Assembly (NCBI GenBank): GCA_031216445.1 | Contig: CM062205.1 | Location: 20,539,501-20,603,500, forward strand | Direction: 5' to 3' | DNA from: Lateolabrax maculatus | Taxonomy: Eukaryota; Chordata; Actinopteri; Acropomatiformes; Lateolabracidae | Length of the DNA: 64,000 nt | Part shown: piece by piece, positions 1 to 10,160 of the stretch | Position numbering within the stretch: the first letter of the stretch is position 1 | How the letters are laid out: each line of letters begins with the position of its first letter | Notes under the pieces: model-generated | Database searches by the model: none | Told to the model about the DNA's origin: nothing | What the model saw: only the letters and a program-made list of their open reading frames with translations | Translations under genes and position numbers: made by a program

Positions 1-32
1 TGTGTGGTAACCTTGTTTTTTATGCTCAACAG

Positions 33-173
33 AGAACCGAGAAGCTGCTTGAAACCATTGACCAACTTTACCTTGAGTTTGCCAAAAGAGCGGCTCCATT
101 CAACAACTGGATGGAGGGCGCCATGGAGGACCTGCAGGATACCTTTATTGTCCACACCATCGAGGAAATCCAG
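33..173 (+). CDS. actn1: actn1 coding exon, spectrin repeat 3 start
   Basis: 47 codons, phase 0 at both ends. The acceptor is ...ctcaacag and the donor CAG|GTGAGC. It encodes RTEKLLETIDQLYLEFAKRA and continues through FNNWMEGAMEDLQD to HTIEEIQ, the helix joining spectrin repeats 2 and 3 of alpha-actinin. This is the first exon in the window; the upstream part of the gene is outside. Confidence 0.95.
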
Positions 174-267
174 GTGAGCAGAGAGAGTACTCACAGGGAA
201 GGATGGAAGAGACTTTATTTACCCTAGAATCAGCAAAAGGAGTAACATGCCGTATGTAAACAGTTAT

Positions 268-545
268 GTACATTAAGACATTTTGGGAAATATGTTTATT
301 CTTGCTGAGACCTGTAAAAAACTGTTTTGTTTGCCAGTTTCACAGCGGGAAGGAAGTTATGTCACCACGCCCAGTCCAGAAATAGTGTGGCACAACCCCT
401 CGTAAAACTGCAACTTGTTTTTACATTTTATGTTAATTTAGAGGTGCTGGTAGGCAGATCTCTTTACCTTTGGACACAGACATGATAGCTGTTTGTCCCT
501 GTTGCCAGTTTATGCTAAGCTAACCTATCGATCTTCTCATCCAAC
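268..545. mobile_element. Rearranged family-B repeat in actn1 intron
   Basis: GACATTTTGGGAAATATGTT is in forward order, followed by CACAACCCCTCGTAAAACTG and TATGCTAAGCTAACC in the reverse order of the family. An inverted or composite copy, non-coding. Confidence 0.45.
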
Positions 546-1063
546 TTTTGACAAGAAAGTGTACAAGCATATTTTTCCAAAATGTAAATGTAAAGTTGGG
601 AAGCAAGTGTTATTAACTTTTATATAGTTTTTACTTACAGACGTTACTAGTCTCATTCCCAGTATGAATCCAAGGGAATGTGCTGTTTCTTTACAGTATC
701 ATATATATGTCAGTGACTATAAGTAAGTAAATATAAAACTGCTGTTACAATGTGTAACCACAGCATGTACAGGACATACTGTATATATCAATTGTGTTGT
801 CGGTGTGTATTATACTGAAATTTGACCACTGTGTGCGACCATACGGTTGTCCTTTCGATTAATAATGTAGTTCACTGTCACTGGGATGTTCAGAGCAAAA
901 ACCTGCCTCATGTTCTATTAAATGTTTTCAAAAAGCAGTTTTACATTTGTTTACATTTACAAGTTATGAGACAAGGGAAGTAAATTTTTCTTTTAGCTGT
1001 AAAATGTTTTTAAAAAGGTTTTTGTGGTTTAGATTTTCATTTGATGTGTTTGTTGTGTCTCAG

Positions 1064-1246
1064 GGATTAAGCACAGCCCACGAGCAGTTCAAAGCCACGC
1101 TGCCAGAGGCCGACAAGGAGCGTCAGGCCATCCTGGGCATCCACAATGAGATTGCCAAGATTGTTCAGACCTATCATGTGAATATGGCCGGCACCAACCC
1201 CTACACCACCATCAACCCACAGGAGATTAACGCCAAATGGGACAAG
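1064..1246 (+). CDS. actn1: actn1 coding exon, spectrin repeat 3
   Basis: 61 codons, phase 0. The acceptor is ttgtgtctcag and the donor AAG|GTAATA. The product starts GLSTAHEQFKATLPEADKER and ends EINAKWDK, with the ACTN1-type segment YHVNMAGTNPYTT. An ATG-started reading frame extends upstream from here into the intron, but the acceptor and family alignment set the exon start. Confidence 0.95.
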
Positions 1247-1754
1247 GTAATAAAAATCAATCATAAGCAAGGAAATATACACTTCAAGATGGTTTTTCAT
1301 CTTTCTGTATCCAAGGAAGATTTAATCCAGCAGTTTCATGTCTGCACAGTACAGCCAGTCTGAGGGTAGACATTTGGGGTTTAGTGCCTTGCTTCAGGGC
1401 CCTTCGATGGTAGTGGCATTTAGAAATTCATTGTGTTTTCCAGCCCAAATTTTAACAAACTTGTGAAGGTCGTGATTTTAAGCCACTCTGGTCTCTGTGG
1501 GCTCACACATTTACATAAAATGAGCCTGGCTGGTGCAATAAAACTGCCGGCCAAAAAACTTTGCTTTATTAGTGGAACAAGAGTTTTGTTTTTATATTAA
1601 GAAAAGCAGCAAGATACCATTTTACGGAAAAGATGAAATAATGGTGAGAGAAACTTTATTTTTAAGATATATGGGTTTATCATGAAAATAGAAACAAATT
1701 ACAATGCTCTCTGTATTAACACATGTTTTCCCATGACTCTCCTGCCTGCTGTAG

Positions 1755-1889
1755 GTCAGGCAGCTGGTGCCTCAGCGCGACCAGGCTCTGATTGAGGAAC
1801 ACGCCCGGCAGCAGAACAATGAGCGTCTGCGCCGACAGTTTGCCAACCAGGCCAATGTCATCGGGCCGTGGATCCAGACCAAGATGGAG
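1755..1889 (+). CDS. actn1: actn1 coding exon, spectrin repeat 3/4 junction
   Basis: 45 codons, phase 0. The acceptor is cctgctgtag and the donor GAG|GTCAGT. It encodes VRQLVPQRDQALIEEHARQQ and ends VIGPWIQTKME, the linker helix into the last spectrin repeat. The flanking introns (1247-1754 and 1890-2209) hold nothing else I can identify. Confidence 0.95.
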
Positions 1890-2209
1890 GTCAGTGCGAG
1901 CAGAGCCGACAGTCAAATGACCGCGTTACAAGTTCAGAATGGGGCCAGCGCTGCTCCCTGTCGGCGCAGCTTGTGTGTAATTTACTTTGTGTGTGTAGTT
2001 TCAGGGTATTTTTAGTCTGAAGTTAAGACTTAAACTCGGCACCGGTTAAGTTTATTCCCTTACCAGTACGTTCCTGTGAAGTATTTTATAAGCACAAATT
2101 TTAAAAGAGTTTTTTTTTTTACAGTAATTTTAATGTTACTCTCATGTGGTCACTCTCCTCCACTTATTCCTACATATTGGGTGTCCTAACTGTGTGTGTG
2201 TCTCTGCAG

Positions 2210-2389
2210 GAAATTGGCCGCATTTCAATCGAGATGCACGGCACCCTGGAGGACCAGCTGACCCACCTACGCCAGTACGAGAAGAGCATCGTCAACTACA
2301 AGCCAAAGATCGACCAGCTGGAGGGAGACCACCAGCTCATTCAGGAAGCTCTCATCTTTGACAACAAGCACACCAATTACACCATGGAG
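2210..2389 (+). CDS. actn1: actn1 coding exon, spectrin repeat 4
   Basis: 60 codons, phase 0. The acceptor is tgtctctgcag and the donor GAG|GTAGAA. It encodes EIGRISIEMHGTLEDQLTHL and then YKPKIDQLEGDHQLIQEALI, ending NKHTNYTME. The IDQLEGDHQ wording separates ACTN1 from ACTN4. Confidence 0.96.
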
Positions 2390-3837
2390 GTAGAACCTGG
2401 AGCCAAGCTTTAAAATCCTCAAACATGACACAGAAAAGACTGAGATTTCTGCTTCATCCAGTTAATATCCAGGGAATATTTCTGCTTACACTTTTCACTA
2501 AAATTGCCGTTGGTCTGTTTGACTCATTTGACCTGCAAGCACTTTTTATGCATTTATGCAAACCTACTTTTTATGCATTGTTATATGTTGTGTTGGTGTC
2601 AGATGGTTGTGGTTTCACAGAAAGAACAAAGCAATGGGTGGCAGGATGTTTGGAGAACCACAGGAAAGTCTTCAAGAGTTTAATACTGAACTTTCCTGAC
2701 TTTGCACTTTACCATCCAGTCTCCAGTGCACATAATTAACTTTTTGGCTCATCAGCCAAGTGCTGGAAAACTATAAACCCCTGCCTGCCAAGAATTATTT
2801 TTGCTGGCCAAAATTATTCATATAAATCTTGTTATTGAAATTCTGCACATCAACTGACCCATTTTCAAAGCTATTATGTAGGTGTGTGTCTAGAATCAGC
2901 TTCTGTGCAAAGCATTTGGTAAAGAGACAAAAGCAGATTTAAAGTGTAAATGCCAAATCTGCTAATGGGTTTATGCAAATAACATTTTTTTGTTAGCATC
3001 TCTTTTTTTGGTGGCCATTTGTAAGTTTTCAGCTTTTCAGACAGAAGACAAACAGTTATTTAAATCAGTGATTTCCAACCGATTTTGTCCAACTCCCCCC
3101 CACTAAAATACACATTCATCAAACTGTACCTCTTCAATAAAAAGGCACTGAACTGTCACCGCAGAGAAAATGGTGGCTGCACATGTGAATCCATACAAGG
3201 AAAAGTGGTCACCTTTTTTTTTTTCTCAGTAGGTTTTGTCAAGTTTGTATTTGCACTACTACCACTCGCAGAAGCTGGACATTTTAAACACTTATAAATT
3301 ACTTTCATTTGGACTTTTTTGCCAGTTTGCTAACTAGTTTCATGCAGGCTTAATCACAACATGTGTTGTTAAGGTGCTTCATCTGACTATTTGTGTGTTC
3401 ATTTTCTCAAGGTACGCCCTGGTGACTGCATAAGCAGCCCCTAGAATAGAGGTAGCCCTGGTTGGAAACAGCTGGTTTAGATGATACTGGTTTATACATG
3501 CTGAACATCAGGCTAGTGTAAAGAACCTGGCTGATAGACAGTCATTATTTTGCTCACATTCAAAGTGCACAGTGGCCTTCAGGGAGACAGCGTGAAAACA
3601 GCCAAAGACTCGTCTGTGTATTATCAAAGCATTCAGATTACAGTGTCTTAAAATTACAGCCGCCATTTGACACTGTTAAATGTCATCTTAGCCTCCATGC
3701 AGGTTAAAACAAACATTTTATTTACCAAGCCTAAAGCCTGCATATAAAACAAATGCCTCTGAGACACTTTTACAACCCGTCTCTTCTTTAGCCTTGCTTA
3801 AACCTCCTCTGTCTTTGTGTGTCTCTCTCCTCTGCAG

Positions 3838-3984
3838 CACATCCGTGTGGGCTGGGAGCAGCTACTCACCACCATCGCCCGCACCATCAATGAAATTGAG
3901 AACCAGATCTTGACACGAGACGCCAAGGGCATCAGCCAGGAACAGCTGAACGAGTTCCGGGCTTCCTTCAACCACTTCGACAGG
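3838..3984 (+). CDS. actn1: actn1 coding exon, rod end and EF-hand 1 start
   Basis: 49 codons, phase 0. The acceptor is ctctcctctgcag and the donor AGG|GTCAGT. It begins HIRVGWEQLLTTIARTINEI and ends EFRASFNHFDR. The terminal Asp-Arg forms positions 1 and 2 of the first EF-hand calcium loop, so the remaining loop positions depend on which alternative exon follows. The next intron (3985-6118, 2.1 kb) carries two degraded mobile elements and, from 5863, a pyrimidine-rich AG-free run. Confidence 0.96.
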
Positions 3985-4149
3985 GTCAGTACTCGTACTG
4001 AGTCACTGCGCAGACACAAAGCAGCAGGCGAGGAGTTGTTGTGTTGTGGGTGGTGTGGCGCGCTGCTCATTTACAGTCAGCTGTTCGGATTCGGACTGTG
4101 GCAAATACACATGTTCCAAAGTGAGACTGGAATAAGAACTAAAAGGTTT

Positions 4150-4300
4150 TACATTCTTAGGCATAGTTCGACATTTGGGAAATATGTTTGCTTTGTTGCA
4201 GAGAGTTAGACGAACAGGTGGATACCACCCTCATATCTGTCAGTTCAATTAGAGAGTGGTATCAATCCTTTCATCTAACTCTCAGAAAGAAAGTGGATTT
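4150..4300. mobile_element. Head-to-head family-B fragments in actn1 intron
   Basis: GAGAGTTAGACGAACAGGTG at 4201 onward is the imperfect reverse complement of the segment ending CATCTAACTCTC at 4283. The 31-nt arms (4201-4231 and 4253-4283) are separated by 21 nt and would form a hairpin. Confidence 0.55.
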
Positions 4301-5261
4301 CCTAAAATGCTGAACTACTGCTATAAAGATGGATGTGATAATTTCTGGCATGTGGCGTTACGAGTTTGTCTTTTATATATTTAGATTGCATCAACAAAAC
4401 AAAGAAGCTGAGGTGAGAATATATCGTTTCTGGGTTTGAGACGTCGTGTCATGCTGCCCGAGGTGTGGCCAAAGGCGATCCTTTAACCAGAAAACATTGA
4501 GTGTACAGTTTGTGTGTGAAATGCATCAGGCTGTGTATTGACCTTACCGCTTGGTTGAAAAGGGACTTACAGTTCAGTGACACAACATTCATCTTCAAAA
4601 GCTCAGAGGCTTTCAGGCGTATCAAGGAAAATGGCAGCCAGACTCTGCCTCATGCACCAGCTAAATCCTTTTATAATAGAAGAATGTCTGCATTAACTTT
4701 AAAAAATAAATACAGAGCGGGTAGAATGGAAATTGAGAATCTAGTTGATACCACATATAGCGACGAAATATCTTTCCATTGAAGGCTGCTTCTATAAAAC
4801 CTGCTTTCTCCCCCCCCCACCTCCAGAACTTAGTGTTTACACTGGGGCTCAACGTGTCAGGAACAGCACCAATTATGGATGAGTTTTTATTTAGCTCCTT
4901 GTCCTCCTCCTCCTCCTCACCCCAGCTCTCCTGCTGACTCCACCATTACCTCATGCATTTTTCCAGAGCTGCCGTATTGTTAATCAATACCTGAGGTTGA
5001 CGACTGGCCAACTGTGGACCCGAACTTGTTCTTTTGTTTCATATTTCATTGGGATTAGGCCTCCACCTTCAAGGCTCTCAGTTGACATTTGGTGTGAGGA
5101 GAACGTGTATCGAGCTACAGCACCAGATTAATCTGATGCATTAGTCATTTTCTTTCAGTTTAACTTAAGTTCGAGGAGGAACATTTTGTCTGTATTGTAT
5201 TATTATTATTATTGTATTGTAAGTTTATAGTCTGGGCCAGTGTTGAAAACAATTTGTGAAT

Positions 5262-5577
5262 TAATCGGTTAGTCAATATAAAAATCCAGCAATACAAAAT
5301 ATATCAAAAACAATTTTGATAAGTCGCAAATAAGTTGTAGTTTCTCAAATGTGAATATTTTCCAATTTTTCTTAGTCTTTAATGAAACTGAACTTCGGGT
5401 TTTGGACGGTTCGTTCGACAAAATGAGACATTTACGATGTCACCTTAGGGTCTACGACCTTGTGATCAACATTTTTGCTATTTGCCGACGACTTGTAGGC
5501 CAAGAACTAATAGATTATTGAGAAAATAACCAGTAGATTAACCAATAATAAAAATAATTAGTTAGCTAGCTGCAGCC
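5262..5577. mobile_element. Family-A repeat in actn1 intron
   Basis: Starts ATTAATCGGTTAGTCAATAT, has TTTCTCAAATGTGAATATTT and CGACAAAATGAGACATTTAC, and ends TTAGTTAGCTAGCTGCAGCC. Nearly full length, non-coding. Confidence 0.6.
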
Positions 5578-6118
5578 AAGTCTGTTTATTGACGTTATAT
5601 GAATACATGCGAAAATGAATGTGATTGTAAATGTTGGAAGTGTTTAATGAAGCATTTTGCTTTGATGCTGTACAACAAAGGTAAAGAGATACTTTTGCAT
5701 CGAAGCAAAGCATATGTTGTGATGTTAAGTACATGTGCCATCGACGATATGAATAACCTCACCACAAGGCCCTGTAGTCTGCCTGCCACACTGCACATTA
5801 ACGCCTCTGAATGCCCTCGCCCAGCATGGCAGCGCTGCTGCCACCGTGTGTTCACCTGCCAGATCCTAATGAATATGCACTGTGTTCTCTGTTTTCTATC
5901 TCCTGCATGGCCCTCTCCCTTCACCCCCCCCTCACCTCCTTTCCCCCCCCGTGCATGGTGCACTTCCTCCACCCTCCTCCTCCCCACTCCAACACCACCT
6001 CACCCACCTCCCCGTCCCACCCCATTCACCCCTTCACCGTCACTGACACCGCTGTATGTGTTGCTGCATGGCCTGTGGCCCCCGACGCCTCGCCTGGCAC
6101 TGGCCTCCCACACCCCAG

Positions 6119-6199
6119 GACCACTCGGGCACTCTGGGCGCGGAGGAGTTCAAGGCCTGCCTGATCAGCCTGGGCTTCGATATCGCCAACGATGCACAG
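6119..6199 (+). CDS. actn1: actn1 alternative EF-hand exon, non-muscle type (19a)
   Basis: 27 codons, phase 0. The acceptor is caccccag and the donor CAG|GTACTT. The product starts DHSGTLGAEEFKACLISLGF and ends DIANDAQ. Joined to the preceding Asp-Arg it builds the loop DRDHSGTLGAEE, which has acidic or Ser ligands at positions 1, 3 and 5 and Glu at 12. That is a loop able to bind calcium, as expected for the calcium-sensitive non-muscle isoform. It pairs with the exon at 6515-6580. The upstream zone 5863-6116 has no AG dinucleotide. Confidence 0.93.
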
Positions 6200-6514
6200 G
6201 TACTTAATCATAGCCACACCCCCGCTGGGAGATGTTTAACTGGTTTCTTTTTTTTTTTTTACTTTTCCCCCTTGTATGTCTATCTTCCCCCTATTCTCCC
6301 TCTATTCCCACCTCAACTGCTTATCCCTCCTGTCTAAATTTCCTTTGTGACTTCCCACACCTTGCAATGTCCACTTTGTGGATTGTTGCGTCTTTCTTCC
6401 TTAATTCTACTCTTTGTTCATCCTTTACTCTTCTGGTGATTTTCCTCCACTATCCCTGCCTCTCTACATCTTTCTTCTCCTCCTGGTTTCGTTTGTCCAT
6501 CGCTGACCTTGTAG

Positions 6515-6580
6515 AAGAGATCAGGAATCATGGATGCTGAAGACTTCAAAACCTGCCTTATCTCCATTGGTTACAACCTG
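6515..6580 (+). CDS. actn1: actn1 alternative EF-hand exon, smooth-muscle type (19b)
   Basis: 22 codons, phase 0. The acceptor is gaccttgtag and the donor CTG|GTAAAG. It reads KRSGIMDAEDFKTC and then LISIGYNL, homologous to the 22-residue smooth-muscle exon of mammalian ACTN1. Joined to the preceding Asp-Arg it gives the loop DRKRSGIMDAED: Lys replaces the position-3 ligand and Asp the position-12 Glu, so calcium binding should be lost or weak. It is five codons shorter than 19a. It is too short to show as a long open frame and was found by eye from its borders and homology. Use instead of 19a is inferred from the family. Confidence 0.9.
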
Positions 6581-6931
6581 GTAAAGCCACATGAGCACTC
6601 TTCAAGTATGAGTTTGTGTGTGATTAATGAGACCAGACGGAAATGGTAATGGATAGATGTAACCTGATTTCTTTTTAATTTTTGTAATGTTTGTATATCC
6701 TATTTTAGACTTTAAAAAGAGCTCCATTAAAGGAATGGATTTTCACTCAACAGTACCTCAAATTAACTTAAAAATCACTTAATTGTAATTCTGTGTAAAT
6801 TTGTGCTAAACAAAAAAGAAGCCATCCCAAGTTATATCTCCGTATGCAAAATATCCGTCACTTGCAGTGTGTTGCCGTGGGGACTGTCACCACGGCGACT
6901 GAGCTTCACAGTTCCTCTCTGTTGCCACCAG

Positions 6932-7090
6932 GGCGAGAACGAGTTCTCCCGCATCATGAGCATAGTGGATCCCAACCGGATGGGCATCGTCACCTTCCAG
7001 GCCTTCATCGACTTCATGTCCCGCGAGACGGCAGACACAGACACTGCCGACCAAGTCATGGCCTCCTTCAAAGTTCTGGCAGGGGATAAG
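6932..7090 (+). CDS. actn1: actn1 coding exon, EF-hand 2
   Basis: 53 codons, phase 0. The acceptor is ttgccaccag and the donor AAG|GTACAG. It encodes GENEFSRIMSIVDPNRMGIV, then TFQAFIDFMSRETADTDTAD, ending KVLAGDK. The second EF loop (DPNRMGIVTFQA) lacks the usual acidic position 12, as in other alpha-actinins, so it is probably structural. Confidence 0.96.
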
Positions 7091-7119
7091 GTACAGCTTT
7101 GTGTTGTAGTATCATCAAA

Positions 7120-7310
7120 GAAGAGCCAGACATTTCCCTCAGGAGTTGTTGGAGACTAAAACAGAGCTAAAGGGAGAGTTAATATTGGACTTATATTTAT
7201 CAGGGGACCAGAAACATGACTCCAAATGAATGATAATGTTGCTCTGTATCTGCTGGATGTGTAACAAGACAACTGTTTGCTACCAAGTTTGCCATATCTA
7301 TTATTAGAGT
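7120..7310. mobile_element. Family-C repeat in actn1 intron
   Basis: Contains GAGACTAAAACAGAGCTAAA, CATGACTCCAAATGAATGAT and AATGTTGCTCTGTATCTGCT, collinear with copies at 25845 and 43440. Confidence 0.55.
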
Positions 7311-7963
7311 CTGTTTAAATCTATTCGCAACCAGAAATTTCAAAGCCAGAAACCACCAAAAAAAGGAGATTGTAAGCCAGAAAACTCTTCAGCTGGAAAT
7401 GATTAACTGTCACAAGTCACTGATAAATTTAAAGCTATATATAGATATTTCTTAGCACTAGATGTTACTTACTTACTAGATGTTGGTGTTACTAACACAC
7501 CCAACAGAAATGGAGCTGCATGGACATCTTATTGGACTTATTTTCCTTGTTACCTGTTGAATTTGGTCTGGCAGCTCAAGGAGAAAAATATTTAAGTGTC
7601 TGTGACTTGCTAGATGTTTGACTTTTTACACAAGCTTAATTTATTCCAGCACTCATCATTGCTACAATTGGCTTGACTTAATAGGCCAGCAAATAAAAAA
7701 AAAATGAGCTAAAACTGGCTTAAAGTTGCGTTACGCTGCAGAGATGACTGTTGATTCTGAGTGGGATCAGCAATAGTAACAACTCTGTCCAATTTTAATT
7801 CTCTTTTTGATTCAGTAATAATATAACAAATATCCAGACACCTGCTCTTTATATTGAGCTAATTTTATTCCCCCAAGTTCTCATCATATATTACTTCTGG
7901 GTATATAACGTATTGGTAGCTGCTATTCTAACATAAAAAATATAATTTTAATTTTCTCGACAG

Positions 7964-8122
7964 AACTACATTTTAGCCGATGAGCTGCGCCGGGAGCTGC
8001 CTCCAGACCAGGCGGAGTACTGCATGGCCCGCATGGCCCCCTACACCGGCCCCGATGCCGTGCCCGGAGCCCTCGACTACATGTCGTTCTCTACCGCTCT
8101 GTACGGAGAGAGCGACCTCTGA
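7964..8122 (+). CDS. actn1: actn1 terminal coding exon, EF-hands 3-4 and stop
   Basis: 52 codons plus TGA at 8120-8122. The acceptor is tttctcgacag. The product starts NYILADELRRELPPDQAEYC and ends STALYGESDL. EF-hands 3-4 of alpha-actinin bind titin Z-repeats and palladin-type motifs. The terminal ESDL is the PDZ-binding C-terminus shared by alpha-actinins. Confidence 0.96.
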   Translation, partial: NYILADELRRELPPDQAEYCMARMAPYTGPDAVPGALDYMSFSTALYGESDL

Positions 8123-8570
8123 ACACTCTGTCAGTCGTCCTGACTCGGGACCACCAGCCTACCTGCTCTGATCACCGCCACGTCCTCCAACTGCCCCTTC
8201 ACCACACTCCTGTCCTACTACGCTCATTTTTTGTATGTCTCTGGCCTTATCTTTTTGTCATTATCCTCTGTCTCCTGCTCCTCCTCGTCCTCCTCCTCCT
8301 CCTCCCACCTCTCCAGCCTCTTCACTGCTCCCTCACACTCTTGTCTCCGTTGTATTTGCTTCCCACGCAATGCAGCAGCTCTCCAGGTTTACAAAGAGGG
8401 AGAGAGAAAAATGTTTGTTTCTGTTTTTATTTTCTTGTTGTCATTGTTTTTTCTTCATAAAATGAATAAAGTTAACATATTTTATTATACTGAACAAAAA
8501 GAAGGTATTTTTCTTCACCTGATTGAAAATAAGAGACAAAAATTGTAATAAAGAAAAATTGCTATACTTT
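8123..8570 (+). other. actn1: actn1 3' UTR
   Basis: From the TGA to shortly after two AATAAA hexamers (8465-8470 and 8547-8552). It is rich in CTC/TCC repeats near 8270-8325 and AT-rich toward the end. The exact cleavage site is inferred. Confidence 0.7.
8465..8552 (+). promoter_or_regulatory. actn1: actn1 polyadenylation signals
   Basis: AATAAA occurs at 8465-8470 and 8547-8552, about 345 and 425 nt after the stop. Both are canonical, so two 3' ends are possible. Confidence 0.6.
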
Positions 8571-9747
8571 TTCTTCTTATTCTCTGTTTGCTGCAGGGAT
8601 CGCCTACTGTATGGGTTTAATGCATTAACCTTAACAGTTTGTTCATTCAGCTGACTCTCTGATCCAGTGCAACTTATTATGACAGTTATAGTAGACAAAA
8701 GTAAATGCGTGTATATTATAGAACTGGATGTATATACCCTATGTCCCTGGAAGAGCAGGTAGGAACAGGACCTAAATGGTGGCCTAAATACTCCCACATA
8801 AAGTTATTGTAAATGTAAAGTAAAGTGATAGCCCACTGGAGAAACGGAAACAGGGAATTTTGCACTAAAAAGACTAAGTTTTTAAACTTACTGAAGCACA
8901 TTAAGGAGGGATCTCTTAATGTCCAGTATGGACAAGAGGAGGAATAATTACAGCAAGGAAACTATGTTTAAATGTCCATGTGGGCAGCTGGCTATAGTTT
9001 CAAGACAGAAGGAAATGTGAACCTAACCTTTAAGGAAGTCCTCTACAGTTTACATCATGTCAGTGCAGACATCTAAAATAAATCCATAATTTAATCTGCA
9101 GCGTAGATGTTTTTCACAGCAGAAAATTGCAGAAGTAATCGAGCCTGGGCTCCGACCCAAAGGATAAAAAAAAAAGAAGAAAGAAACTGGTGTCATTCAA
9201 GCACAGCGCATGACCAAACTGCTGCAAAAAAAACTCTAATCAGGTTTGTTAAGTGAAAACCCCTGAATGGGTCAACAGGCAGGAGCGTGGACTGAAACCA
9301 GCGGCTGCAGAAATCGTAGGAAGACATGGAAATGTTGTATGCTGCGTGAAATGGTCAGCAGTGATGTAAAGTGTATGTGCTCGTAGAGAAACATGCAAAG
9401 ATGTAGAAGGTTAGAGGTGTGAATTTGTGCAAGAGATTGAAAACCTGCTCTGGTATTATTGTACAAAACATAATCCTGTGAGTACACTACGGTTAAAGAT
9501 GAACAAAATACCACAATGTGAAGTCTTGACAAAAACCCCTTTAGTAACATTTCAACATTTAACAACGTCATTTAAAACAAAACAAAACAAAACAAAAAAA
9601 AACACTGGCACAGGCCGGAACCTTTATCGTGTCTCCACACCTACACGGACAGTTTAGTGCGTCGGACCCCTTCAGGAAGCGCGTCCCAGCTGTGACCTGC
9701 TCGATGTTTGGATCAGTAAAATGGACTTGTAGCTGATCAGAAGAGTC
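8571..9747. other. actn1-cox16 intergenic spacer
   Basis: About 1.2 kb. I see no gene in it. Short open frames on both strands lack splice or homology support. The last few hundred bases should contain the cox16 promoter and 5' UTR, but I cannot place a start site; no TATA box is obvious. Confidence 0.6.
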
Positions 9748-9807
9748 ATGTTTATCCTCAAGTCGTTGCAGAAGAACAAAACGCTGAAATATGGACTCCC
9801 TATGCTG
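9748..9807 (+). CDS. cox16: cox16 coding exon 1
   Basis: 20 codons encoding MFILKSLQKNKTLKYGLPML, with donor CTG|GTCAGT. The ATG at 9748 is chosen because KNKTLKYG aligns with KNKTLGYG in the mammalian protein. The N-terminus is slightly shorter than in mammals as I recall it. Confidence 0.95.
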
Positions 9808-10160
9808 GTCAGTTACTTTTTTATTTCGTATTAAGCGCAGAGAAGCCGGTTCGCCGACATTTTAGCCAGCGAGGTAGCAGTTACATGACACAACGCTGCT
9901 GTTGTTTTTTGTCAGTATATTAATATTAAAGGCAAATTTAATTTAAAACACAAGACTGTTGAACTATTTTCCTTTTAAAAGCCGTGTTACATGTGTTGTT
10001 CCTGTTCCCGGGTTTGTCTGTTGTGGAAACTTGTGCATCTCTAATAGCTTCAAAGCGATAGAAATGTAATTTACACACTCTTGAGACTCCAGTAACTTTT
10101 TAACACTTTCAAATTTGTGAAAACTCAAAAAGGTGCTATTTCACTGCTTTCTATCCCCAT

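Larger units (their letters stand above)
1..8570 (+). other. actn1: actn1 gene, 3' part (alpha-actinin-1)
   Basis: Eight constitutive or alternative coding exons plus the 3' UTR of alpha-actinin-1, an antiparallel dimeric actin crosslinker of focal adhesions, stress fibres and Z-disc-like structures. The joined exons give about 394 residues, equivalent to roughly residues 498-892 of the usual 892: the end of the rod (spectrin repeats 3 and 4) and the calmodulin-like EF-hand domain. The N-terminal actin-binding CH domains lie before the window. Residues such as HEQFKATLP, YHVNMAGTNPYTT and YKPKIDQLEGDHQ fit ACTN1 and not ACTN4. All exon junctions are phase 0 with GT-AG borders. The introns hold no other gene; the ones over 300 nt (174-1063, 1247-1754, 1890-2209, 2390-3837, 3985-6118, 6200-6514, 6581-6931, 7091-7963) carry degraded repeats at 268-545, 4150-4300, 5262-5577 and 7120-7310. 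Confidence 0.95.

Noticed and set aside
5599..6207. 202-residue + strand open frame ending over actn1 exon 19a
   Set aside because: It runs through intron in a different frame from the real exon. Its proline/threonine-rich middle comes from the pyrimidine tract.
1..8122. actn4 rather than actn1
   Set aside because: Residue choices across four exons (for example IDQLEGDHQ and VNMAGTNPYTT) match ACTN1 and differ from ACTN4.
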